64,000 nt of DNA from Agelaius tricolor (taxonomy: Eukaryota; Chordata; Aves; Passeriformes; Icteridae): NCBI GenBank assembly GCA_023055355.1, contig JALJCS010000052.1, forward strand, positions 327,501 through 391,500, read 5' to 3'. The position numbers were made by a program, and so were the translations under genes. This document shows positions 35,222 through 46,328 of this stretch, piece by piece (positions within the stretch are counted from its first letter, which is position 1; the number at the start of each line of letters is the position of its first letter). Under the pieces are notes generated by a model. The model did not search any database. It worked only from the letters and a program-made list of their open reading frames with translations, and was not told the origin of the DNA.

Positions 35222-35630
35222 GATGCTGGGTGGTCAACTCAAGGTAAGATCAGCGACTTTAAATCAGGTTCTCACTGGTGTAGATACCATTAGTCATTGC
35301 ACACTGCAAAATAAAGCTGCTCTAGCTTTCTTGTTAGCACATGGGCAAGAGTGTGAGGATTTTGAAGGAATGTGTTTTTTGAACCTCTCTAACCCTTCTG
35401 CAGTCATTCACTGGAAACTCAAACAAGGACAAGATAACATGAAGAAATTGATTGGGAATGAGAGGGTTACGCATGAATGGTTTGAGAGATGGGAAACAAC
35501 TCGATGGTTGGAAGATCTTGTCAAGGGAACTTTGTTGTTACTAGTAGTCATTATTATATTGCTTCTTGTTATTCCATGCATCATGAAACTGGTGAGCCTC
35601 TTGGAAGTAAATACAGTGCAAAGGGTTTAG
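35222..35630 (+). pseudogene. env: Orphan retroviral transmembrane subunit with open frame
   Basis: An open frame of 135 codons (ATG 35223, TAG 35628-35630) resembles the end of a gammaretrovirus-type Env. Residues 13-40 form a helix (LNQVLTGVDTISHC, then LQNKAALAFLLAHG) corresponding to the heptad and immunosuppressive-type region. C44-X6-C51 follows, where a CX6CC motif is usual but the last cysteine is phenylalanine (F52). Residues about 86-98 form a WFERWETTRWLED membrane-proximal segment. A membrane span covers about 103-122 (TLLLLVVIIILLLVIPCIMK), with a short tail. No surface subunit, fusion peptide, pol or gag lies upstream, where the satellite begins. I treat it as a truncated fragment, although the frame has no break. 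Confidence 0.85.
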
Positions 35631-35642
35631 CTGGTGCAAGAC

Positions 35643-35656
35643 GAAGAAGGGGGAAA
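35643..35656 (+). other. Polypurine tract
   Basis: GAAGAAGGGGGAAA, directly before the LTR start and just after the env stop. This is the plus-strand primer site of a retrovirus and supports the LTR call next to it. Confidence 0.8.
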
Positions 35657-35657
35657 T

Positions 35658-36044
35658 TGTAGCAATGTAGCTGAACCTCTTAGACTAAAGGGTGCATCAG
35701 CCATCCAGCTGGAATATGTTCTTCTCAGAATTTTCTCAGAGCCCTCTGGAATTCATCAAGGTTACTACGACATAAGCCGTGCTAAAAGAAGAAAGAGAAG
35801 TTGAGAAACCAAATTCCAAGACTACAAGAACTCGATAACGGGGGGCAGCAAAGCGCCTGGACTGTAACCAAACGTATCTTCTGAGAGGTACACACAGAAT
35901 GTGTGGACATAACAAAGGCTCCAAGATAAAAATGCGGGCCTAGCGTGTGCAGAGATTTAGAATGTGGAAGTGCATCATGTCAACAATCAATGGCTTCTGC
36001 TTAATCCTCTCGCTCCGTTGTCCTGGAGTCCTGAATTTCCCACA
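35658..36044 (+). repeat. Orphan 3' LTR
   Basis: Starts TGTAGCAATGTAGC right after the polypurine tract. The end is probably ...gaatttcccaca at 36044, because ctctcgctccgttgtcctgg before it looks like an R-U5 region. About 387 bp. The 5' partner, gag, pol and most of env are not in the window. End assigned by eye, so it could be off by tens of bases. Confidence 0.6.
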
Positions 36045-39000
36045 AGGAAAGCCCTACTAAAAGGGCTCTGATTTTAATGATAGTTGCTGTCTAGACGATG
36101 AATAATGGGAAGAGTTCTTTCAAATCCTTCCCTCGCTGACATCTGTAAGTTTCATCTTTTCCTGATTGTACTGGTGGCTATACATTAGTTATGACTAGAA
36201 AGGAATGAGTTTTAGGGATATGTGGCAAGGAAATTGGTAGCTCTGCTTCCATTTCCATTGTCTAAGAAGAATTCTGGTTAGTTTTGGACTTTTCATAGAC
36301 CTCTGACTAGATTGCATTTGTCTTTGATTGAGCCCGTAAATTTTAGGCTACTAGGCTTGACCAATGAATAGAAAAGGGAAAGTCACACAGCTTAGGTGGT
36401 TCTCTTGTCAACAACTTCTCAATAGTAGGGCGATTTCTGTCCTCAAGTTTGTTACTTCAGCTAGCAGATTATGCTCACTCCAAAAGAAGGTGAGAAGTTT
36501 GCTACCCTAAATGGTCCGAGAATTCTTCCTGCTTCTTGGTGACTCTTTTGTATGACTGGATTCTGTATTATTGGAGTTTGTTATAAAAAGTTGGATTAAA
36601 TTGCGTGCGTCCACTCTTGGGGGAAACAGTATTTAGCCAATAACATCTAGGCTTTTATCGCCCTGAGACTGTCTGAACGGACCAGACGCTTTAAACACAG
36701 TAATTCCTGCTAGTTCCAATTCCATTTTTAGACTCGACAAACCGAATGGTAAACCTGCACCAGTAGGGAGGGACATTGGACTTTCTCCTTTTTAGAGAGA
36801 AACTAATGAAAAAGTTTCAGCAGAATCATAGCAGGCTGTAAAATAAGAAAAGCATCATGAAAAGAGGCCAATCCTATCCTCTTAGATATGGCTAGTTGTG
36901 ATTGGACATGAATGAAATGTGTCAACTCTGTGTTCCTGGGTATCACATCAGTAACAGCTACTTCAACTGCTGTAGTTGTCTCCTAAAGCTAAGAACAGAA
37001 TCCAAAGAATTGTGATTCCATGGTCCCAATTCACCCTGTGATGGTGACAGGTGAAAAAGGAGTGGAAGGTGCACGGGGAAATTAACTTGAATGGCCTATC
37101 TAAATCAGCAGCCACTGATTTCCTGAAAACTTCAACAGGTCAGTTGACCTGTTGGGATTCTTTTAATCCATGGTCATGTTTTTCTTGGGATTCTTGTAAC
37201 CTTTCCCCATTCGTTCAGCCTTTGCCCTCAAGCCTTTGCTGACATTTCAAGTATCTCGACAAGCTGGAAATGTGTTGTCTTTCTTTATCATGTCATCATT
37301 CCCTTCAAAGGCTTGTTTGCCTCAAGTCTTATTTTTGCTGGTTTTCTGCTAGTTCATTGTCAGAGGGCAGCAGGTGCTTTGTAAGAGCAAGTACACAATC
37401 CTATAGCTTGCTTTTCTTTTGATTTGGCCTGTCTAGAAAACTGAATGACTGAACATTTCCAACAGAATTTTCTCTCCCCATTATGTTTCACCGGAAGGGC
37501 AGATGCAAATCATCTACTTAAACTCTTGGCACGGAAGAAAATAGTGGTTTGCTGCTGCATATAGGTAGAAGCTTACAAAAGGAAGGCCTTGGGCTGAGGC
37601 CCGATACTTTGGCTAAGTAGAAAAGGACTATGGGAAGGTGAGGCCGCTGAATCAGAGGTAGATCAACAAGTTCTAGAATGGTCACGTGTTCACGGCGTGG
37701 TGTATGATGGTTGGTTGAATGAATTTTGTTATGGCTTAAAGCTGTGGAACTGATAAAGGCCTGAGTGCTTCAAAAGCCTGGTTTTTGCAAAAAAGCAGCT
37801 CTCCTCTGCACCTGCCTGGGGACTCTGCATCACTAGGGACCCTCACTCCCAGTTTGCCAAGGAGATGATCAGTAGGAATGTTGCAGAGCTGCTGTGTCCA
37901 TATGAACGGAATGGCAAAGAGTGAAGCGGTGGGTATTTTTGGGCTTTAATACAATGCTGCTGCATTGGTGCCAGTTTAGTCGGTTTTCCATCAGTGGCCT
38001 TTCTGTCTAGAAGTACACTGCCCAGAGTCTTTCTAGCATGTGATGCCATTTCCTTCCTGTTGTTTTAATACCTTCCTTCAGTTGAAAGGATGATACAATC
38101 TTTACATTTTGAAGATCCCTGTTAGGAAACACTATGCCAGAGGAGTCATTGCTCCCTTTTCTTCTGCCTCCTTTGTAATTTTCAGAGACTCATTTCAAAT
38201 TTCTGCTAATGTCGAGAAGAATACTGAGACTACTCAGCAGGGTTGAGGCTCTCAGCTGCTTTCCTCTTTCATACTGCTTCATACTGCATGTGACTTAATG
38301 GCCTGGTTTTGTCATCCGCATTTTGCTGTGATCTGTGAACACAAAAAGAAGTCTTTGTTTTTTGCAAGAACTACCCCTAGGAGGATTTGTGTTCCTTTTG
38401 ATTTCTACGGTGTTAGCCCTGTTGCAGAAAAAAAGGAGATTGTACCCTCTTCTTGTGCTCTCATTCCCTCCTCTCTGCTTTGCATGTCCTAGTTAATCTA
38501 CTGCCATGACTCATTTGGCATCATCTCATCGTGCAAATTCTGCACAGTTGCATGGACTTACAAATGCCAGTTGCCAAGGAGCTAATATAACCATTCAAAG
38601 ATTAAAGAATTGTAGGGCTGGGCAAGTTCAGCTGCTGAAACTGTAAGTGGTTAAGTCATGCCATATTAAAGAGACAGAGCAAAGCAGTTCATCTAGGACT
38701 TTGAACTGGACACCTCCGAGAATAACAGCTTGACAGCAATGACACAGCCATCTTCCTAGCTGTATTCCAGAAAGAGAAAAGGGACACCTTCAATGGTTAA
38801 GATGTTTGGCATGAGAAAACAGCAAGAAATGTAGCCCAAAATACTTGAGCCAGATCAAGTGCGTTTTTCTCGTGAGAATTTTGCAGTTGTTCTTTCTTGT
38901 CTGTGCCTTTACTTTTCACAGAAGACAGGGAGGGCGTTTAATTATTATTGTTCTTTTGTTTTCTATTCTTGGCCTCCCTCTTTCCACCTGCCATTAACAA

Positions 39001-40323
39001 TTTTGCCTTTCTTGACTGGCTTGTCTTTCTTTACTTCTAGAAGGTTACATGAGGTCCTCCAACCTTGTCATAAACATTTGCAGACAGTGGAAAGGAGTAG
39101 AAGGTACATCTAAATGCACAAAACAGACCCAGAAAAATAGAGTTTTTTTACAGTCTTCTGTGAGAACAAGATATCTTTGAACTGAGTAATGCTTTAACTT
39201 TTAGTCCACTCATTACTATTATTACAAGTGTTTGGCCTTTAGTACATAGCCTTTGAAATCATCCAGCCCAATATTTTTGGCTAATTTTGTTTTAGTTCTC
39301 TCGGGGACTTTGTTTCTTAAGGAATAGTCCAGAGCGAGAGCGTCCACGGTAGAGTTATGCTGCCATAATAAAAGCGTCGTAAATTCTGGTACAGTTTGTG
39401 CTGGTAATAGGTCTAGGAAAGAAAGGTTTTACATCTTTTTTGACTTTCAAATGTAACCATTATTTGAAACAGTTAAGAGTTGGGCTTTCCCCCCCTCCAA
39501 AATACTTCTCTCTGGAATGTTACTCAGGGATTACACATAAAAGCTCACCCCGTAAAATATGTTGTGGATAATCTGCAGTAAGCGCAGCTTAGCAGCTAGA
39601 GATGATTATGTGGGTTAAATGACATTCCTTCCTTCTGCGGTGATGGAAACTCTGTCTACGCAGACATACTCAACAAAAGTTACCATGGCTTAGCTCCTCT
39701 CCTCAACTTCATGTGCATTTTAAAACTTTCCAAGAAGGTGAATTCAAGCTCCTTCATTGCTCTGTGCTGGAGTCCCAAGAAAATATCAGTGTGCTTTTTG
39801 TCATTTACAGCTGTCATTGCTTAGCTCTTGAACATGAGACTCTCTCATGACTGATGAAAGTTGTCTAGTTAAGAGTGGGTCAAAGACACGCTCCTGCTCT
39901 AGAAGGAGATGAGAAGGTTTCTGCAGTCTTTGTCATCTCTACTGCTTGTGATTTCTATACAAAACCAGTGGGAAGTTTTCTGAAGGCAGTCCAGAAGCTG
40001 GCAATATGGACAGCTTACAACCAAACACTTGCTGCACTGCTACCACGGTGATACCAGGAAGGACTTAAAAAATTTAAACGGGCAAACAAAGCAGTTGGAA
40101 GGAAAAGAACATTAACCATTATTCCATGCTTCTAATATATCCTCCTTTAAGTCATCATTTTCATGCCGTTTAACGGCTTGCCTTGGTATCCCTCAAAAGG
40201 AAATCTGAGACAGAGTAAGCTTTTGAATGCAGTAGATGTGACACGTGCAGGCCAAGTTGCCTTTGTTGACATCAAATGCCAGTTATGCTTGAGCTACCCT
40301 TTGCTTAAGGTACTTCGCTTACA
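36045..40323. other. No recognisable feature
   Basis: More than 4 kb without a long open frame, RNA gene or identifiable transposon on either strand. Confidence 0.55.
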
Positions 40324-40432
40324 CTAAGAATTTTACTCCTCATTGAGCAAATTTTGCTGTCATGATTGAGTAAATTTTATTCATGATAGAGTGAATGTTA
40401 CTGTCACTCAGAATTTTACTGTCATGATTGGC
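40324..40432 (+). repeat. Short minisatellite, about 20-23 bp unit
   Basis: About five degenerate units built on attttactgtcatgattgag (for example aattttgctgtcatgattga, aaattttattcatgatagag). Too short and irregular to say more. Confidence 0.65.
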
Positions 40433-42510
40433 ATTGAAACTTTTCAAGGAAAGCTCTGGATAGCAATGTTTGTGAAAAAACAGTATTTTATCTCCTGTAT
40501 TTGTGTGAAGCAGGTAAGCCTTTTGCTGTCACCAGTGTTGCTTACCCTTTCATGTCATATCCCTCTTCATATCCATATTCTGCTGAAGGCTTATTAATCT
40601 ACTTTAAAATTGGCACGTGGAATAAGACTCCTTTTCCTTTTTGAAAGCTAATGTCATTTGACCTACTGACAGTAAATAATTCATTAATTGTAAGTCCCCA
40701 GCTAGCATCTTTTACGCATATTCTAACCTTCCAAAGAAGTAACAAAAACACTCTCCAATACTTTGCTTTCTTAAGCACACAAAATGCTTCCCTCCTTTGC
40801 AGTTGGCATTGTAAAATGAACCACATCTCTGCAGTATTTTAACGTGCACCATATTTAACCAAGTAATTCAAAAGAAATAAAAAGCAGCCCCTTCGATTTG
40901 GAAATATTTTTGAATTGTTTTTGAATATACAAAACATCCCCTTACTGTACGCATTGCATGCAGATTTAATCGTCGTGAAAGCAAACCCTATGTTTCTGTT
41001 CGGATCGCAGGGTTTTCCAGTTTCCACAATTGTTCTTGGCACAGTTTTCTACTTATGTGACTGTTAGGACACTCACAGGTACTTCTAAGGTACTGTAGTA
41101 AGCGGAGAAGGAGGAGAGGTTGTGCCTTATTTCTGGCTTCCTTTGGTTTTCTTTTTGGTTTTCTTCCTCTTGCTCTTTTTCATGTCACCTTTCTAGATAC
41201 TGTGATTTAGATTTGCAGTTTACTAAGCTGTGTTTTCTGTCTGGAATTCTTTGAAATTCCGAGAGGAACCCCACCGGTAAATATGCATCTTTTTATGATT
41301 TGCTAGCTACATAGAAAATCTTCCTGCTGCTCTAAAATGCTTTTATTGGATATGCATTTTTATCACCATTCCAATGAAAAGAAAAGTTCCTCTATTCACT
41401 GCTTTTGTACTGGATTCAGTTCAATGTGCGCTAACGGTGCAAAAAAGTCCTGCTGGAAGAAAGGAGCTGCATACCAATTGACCAAGACATGTGCTACAAG
41501 GGTCTTGGAAAGGTTCAAAGTTTCTCTACCTTTCTGGCAGTCTGTCTTCACAGCAGGACTTGATGAGGGATTTTGCTGGCGTTTCTTTGACAGAAAGCAA
41601 TAACAAAGCAAGCAAAATGGAGCAGCAGAAGGAGATAGCAGCAAAAGGTACATTATCCCCTCTGTTATTATCATTGTCGAAAGAGATTTTTTCTCGCCAT
41701 GTTACATCAAATACCTTAGTAGAGCTAAAGACTAGAAAAACGCAGCTCTGTTCTGGTTCATTAAAAGCAAAGCCATCTGTGGACAGAAGTGCCCAGCGTG
41801 ATGCTGGGAACTCCTAGCTGGTTTCAGTAAGCTGTCTGGAGAACGGCATTTTCGGTGGGCTTTACTAGCGTGTCTGTAAGGAGGGGGAGTTTATGTGCAG
41901 CTTTGAGCCCTGAGAGTGCCATAGGCAAAGAGACCCATCGTGTAGCTCTCTGACCAGCCACAGCACACTGAGGCATGATGGATTACTCCCAGAGTTCACG
42001 TGGTAGCAAGGTTTTCTGCCCCCGTGAAGGACGACACATCCATTTTCTTGAATAGAGCCATTCTGTATGTTACAATGGTAACTTGAATTCATCAAGTTTG
42101 TGCTATTTGTACAATGGCAGTGAGCTTGGATTCTTAAGCTTCTCGTGTTTGACCTGTTTCCTGTTTCAGTAAATAGCAAAACTTCCAAGGACTGCAGCGA
42201 CAAGAAGATGAAGCTGCTAGTGTATTTCAACTGTTTGCCTAATAAAATGGTGATTTTTGCACATATTCGCAATGGAAATTTACGGTACCGAAACACCAGC
42301 TCTGCTCAGGGCAATTCTGAAATTGACTTGAGCTCTTTCCCGTGTTTCTTAGCAGGTGAACTGAGATACTTCTAGCTTCCAAGGCAAGGCGTTTGACAGC
42401 AGCTTCAAAAAGGCCCAGGCTGTTGGATGAAAAGGTGAAAAAACTGAGGGAAATGGGGGGAAATTTCACTTCTGGTTTATGTCATAGATTCAGCCAGATG
42501 ATCAACAAGC
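40433..42510. other. No recognisable feature
   Basis: Frames of up to 143 codons (41865-42296, minus) show no known motif. Nothing else is visible. Confidence 0.5.
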
Positions 42511-43160
42511 ATTAATTTTATGAGGTACCAGCGTAGTCTTTCACTCTTGCAGATCCCCAAAAGCTTAACCATCCAGCAGCTTCTTCCTTGCAACAAGTGC
42601 CACAGCCAGAAGCCAGGCCTGGCCCTCACCTTCTCCTCGCAGCCTACAAACTCTGCCAAACGTACCGGTGATTCTCACTTTCCTTCTCAGCTACATGGAC
42701 AAGCACATCCTCCCCATGTCTCCGAGTCCTTAGTGAAACCAAACAGAGGTTCACCTTCAAACAGCTCAGTGTGCCAGGACAGAAAGATTTCACTGGCCTG
42801 TCCCCTTGCTTTTTCCTTGCAGCTTTTTATTTTCAGAGCATACACCGAGGCATTGCACTTTGCTTCTCAGCTGAGTGCATTGCCACATTGCTGGAGTCCC
42901 ACACGTCCATCTCCTTCTCGCACTAACTGCTTCTGTTGAAACATGCTGATGTGATGTGCTTTCCTGCTCAGCTATTAACACAGTCACATTCTGTGTCCTG
43001 CTTGCAGTCTGAATCTAAAAGGAGACGTTTCTGACTATGTCTCACAGACACAGATGTACCAGGATGAAAAGGTTGCTTGGACCTTGCCACTTACGTTCAA
43101 AAACATCCATTCACTCCACAATCAAGAGACACCTTTCTTTGCTTTACATCCTGCAAACTT
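42511..43160. other. C-rich sequence with a recurrent short motif
   Basis: It holds gtgccaggacagaaag (42770) and a variant at 43055, which recur at 46755, 47560 and 51647. Possibly pieces of a diverged long-period repeat. No gene recognised. Confidence 0.4.
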
Positions 43161-43163
43161 CAC

Positions 43164-43164
43164 T

Positions 43165-43196
<32 letters not shown>

Positions 43197-43200
43197 GACA
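43164..43200 (+). repeat. (CA)n microsatellite
   Basis: Alternating ca from 43164 to about 43191, ending in cagacagaca. Confidence 0.97.
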
Positions 43201-43319
43201 CGAGAGCTACGCACTTTCTTTCTTTCTTTCTTAGCTGCACACACTCACCTATTTCCCAGCTTGACCTCTCTACCACTTCTCCTTCGGCCTTGCTGTGCAT
43301 GGACATTTCCTGTTAAGAT

Positions 43320-44660
43320 ACCCATTGTGTTGCCTATCCCTCCCCCACATTGCCTTGCCTTTCCTACCCAATCTTGCATTTCCTTGTCATTGCTGACAAT
43401 TCCTTTCTTTTCCCTTGCCTTCCTGACCCATGCATGTCCTTCCCTTGCCCTTCATACCAACCCAGTGCCTTGTATTGACTTGCTCACCTATCCTTCTTTT
43501 CCTTCCCATTTGTCCAGCTCCAATCTTTCATTTCCTTCTCCTTCTAGGACTCTTATTGCCTTGTCTCCCTCTCTTTTGTGTTGCCTGGCAAAGCCACCAC
43601 TTGTCTGGCCTTGTCCTTGAACCCCTTCCTTGCCTTGCATTACCTTGCTCACCAGTCCCCCACCTGGAATTCACCACCTCTCTTTTTGTGGAATCTCTTC
43701 AACATGCATTGCCCTGCCTGCTTCTCCTAGGATTCTCCAGGCTTCCACTGGCTATTTTTTCTCAAGGCCCAGCGTTTCAGGAGCTTGTGAGAAGAAGCCT
43801 GGAGGAGGCCACGTGCAAGCACACCTATCTGTCCTGACAGCTTTCTTCTGACATCTATGCTTACATGCCTTGAATTTTGGACACAAAGTTCATCTTTCAC
43901 CCTTGGGCTTCAGGGGCAGAATGACAGTTCTTTTGGCATACAAAGGAAAGCAGGCAACCCAAGTGTCTTAGGTGCAGATTAGACATGACCCATGCAAGAT
44001 CAAGGCTGGACAGAGCGGTCCGTCCGGGCCGCTTTTGTGTACCAGCAATCTTTGAACGGACCTGCCACTTGCCTTGCTTTGGGCAACCAACCAGTTTCCT
44101 TGCCATGCCCTGCTCATTCTCCATTGCTCTGCATTCCCTTGCATACCCATGCCTCACATTTGACCTGCCTGCAGTTTTCCTACAGGGCTTGGCCTTGCCT
44201 AGCCCTTCCGGTTACCATTACCTCCTATGCCCAGCCTTGCCTCTAACTTCTGGCACTTGTCTCACCTACCACTCCATTTGCTTTCCCCTCATGGCTTCAG
44301 TCTTGCCAACCTGTCCCTTGACTTGCCTACAATTGCCTACACTTGCTTTGCATTGCCTTACCTGCATGGAAGGCAAGGCAAAGAGTGGTAGACAAGGCAA
44401 AGCAAAGCCAGGAAGTTATTGGAAGGGCTAGGCAAGGCAGACATAGGCAAGCAAGCAAAGCTAGGGTAGGGTAGGCTAGGAAAACTAGGCATGGTACTGG
44501 AGGCAAGGCAAAGCCAAGTGACTTGGAGTGCCTTTCCTTGCTTGGGAAGTAAAAGATACGGTGGCAATGTTGGTAGGGCTGATGATAAGGTATCGTGGGA
44601 AGGTATAGTACAGCAAGACATTTCTGTCCTGGTCCTTTCTGTGTAGGAGCCATTGTTGGA
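43320..44660. repeat. Low-complexity CCTTGCCT block with strand switch
   Basis: From 43320 to about 44365 the plus strand is full of ccttgcct/cttgcc words. From about 44370 to 44660 the same words appear as complements (aaggcaagg). A perfect 17-bp inverted match (CCTTGCCTAGCCCTTCC at 44193-44209, complement at 44421-44437) lies across the switch. Long frames on both strands (up to 188 codons, rich in L, P, C and S) come from the repeat words and have no domain. Confidence 0.75.
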
Positions 44661-45910
44661 CAGAGTCAGTACCGGACGTGGTATGCAACTTTTGCTCGGT
44701 AAGTTCCTGAAGGAGAACAGCAATGCTTTCTCATGGGAAGGAAAGAACTTAGCCCCAGTGTTGGAGGTGCAGATAAGAAGCTGTGTCGTGCAGCTTAAGG
44801 GCGGCAGCAACTTTCTATGCTGGCATATTTGGTGTGGAAGCACTGACTCAATTTGTACAATCATGGAGTCGGTATCCATCTTTGGAAGGCAGTCTCCTTC
44901 CTGCAAGAATCCATTTGGCATGTGTTTTCCACTTTCTCAAGGCAGCCTTCTTGAAATTCTGCCAGCACACTTCTTTTGGACAAGGTAAAGAGCTGCGCTG
45001 GGTCTTGGTGTGCAGCCTAGCTAGTGCCCCGCACAGGTAATGCCCAATAACAGTGGTCTGACACCTTTGTAGAGGATCAGGCCCTGGATGCTTTGGATTT
45101 TGGAGGAGGGGATGCCATTTCTTTTGAGATGGGCTTCTAGTTCCTCCTCCCTTTGGCAAAGTTTGGGTGGCCACTTTGGGTGGTCTCAGTGAATTGAAAG
45201 GCTTTTCCCAATAGGCAGTTCTCTGGGTTCGAGTTGTTGAACTGTCAGTGGCAATGCAGAGGCCAGGCCAGGCCTCTGCAGGACAGGTTTTTTGTCCCTT
45301 GTAGCTTTAGGGACTGTGTGAGCAGTCCCTGGTGCCATCCCATTTGGATCCTGACTCTGAGAGATTGAAGGCTTACGGTGGTACCTAGAGCTGAGAAGGA
45401 AAGTGGCGATAGCAGGGTGCACGTTTCTAGTTTGATGGGTGCAATTGAAATTGTAGGCAGCAAAGAGCTTTCTCCACCAACAGTTTTGCGAGCTCGGCCA
45501 ACATTTTCAAGTTTGTTACCAGGCTCTGTGAGAGAGAAAAAGTTTGTTAGGGCAGAAGATCTGGTGTCGGCCTTTGAGTGTGGGGCAAAGAAGAGTATCC
45601 ACTTGGAAGGGGAAGATCGGTGACATCTTTTTGTCCTGACACAGTTGGAGAGCAGGGACGTTTCTGACTTGGCTGGGTCCTGGGGGTGGTTGTGAGCTGG
45701 GCTCGGTGCGTGTCCTGGTTTTGTGAGTTGACAATGCTGTGGTGTGGTTATTTAGAAGAGCGCTGACAGTGCCCAGGAAAAAGACAAGCACTTTTCTAGC
45801 CCAGCCCCGTTCGTGTGGGAGCAGTGTAGGGACAAGAGCTCCGCTGTGGATCCTGGCTCTCGGGTACTGACAGAATGGGATCCTGCATGTAGCCCAGAAG
45901 GAAGAAGAAT
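44661..45910. other. No recognisable feature
   Basis: GC-moderate sequence with several frames of 80-150 codons but no known motif on either strand. It may belong to the same old repeat field as the neighbouring C/T-rich block. Confidence 0.45.
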
Positions 45911-46322
45911 TGTCGTGAACGGCGGGAGAAATGCGACACACCATATGCGTGAATGGCAAATCCCAAAGTTTATTGAAAACTCACACATATTTATATTGGT
46001 GTTAATGAAGCTTATACATATTGCAAAAGCTGAGTTCATTATTGGTTAAAGCACACTTGGATCAACCACACCTACTTCTATCTTCTAATAATTATTTTGC
46101 TTCGATGTTTGCATTCTTCCAGCTTCTCTACCTAAGATATCTACATTTTCTGGCAAGCGATTTTCTCCCCCGTCTTCCCGTTTCAGAGAAGGTCACTGTG
46201 ACCTTTGTCAGTGATTGGACACTGGTTGCTTAGTTCCCAGCTTGTATCCCCTATCCTTATCCATCGGTATCACATTGAAATGTCCTTTCTCAGCTAACCA
46301 ATTATCCAAAAAGCTCTCTACA
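45911..46322 (-). mobile_element. Solo LTR with 6-bp target duplication
   Basis: A perfect 6-bp duplication AAGAAT lies at 45905-45910 and 46323-46328. The element begins TGTCGTGAACGG and ends CTCTACA (412 bp, TG...CA). On the minus strand a TATA-like AATATAAATATG and then TTCAATAAACTTTGGG (at about 45965-46010) give the order promoter then polyadenylation signal, so the LTR is on the minus strand. A 6-bp duplication is typical of class II (ERVK-like) elements. Confidence 0.92.
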
Positions 46323-46328
46323 AAGAAT

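Noticed and set aside
43054..43620. A 188-codon frame rich in L, P, S and C, with 135-187-codon neighbours to 44921
   Set aside because: Produced by the CA microsatellite and CCTTGCCT words, and similar frames occur on both strands.
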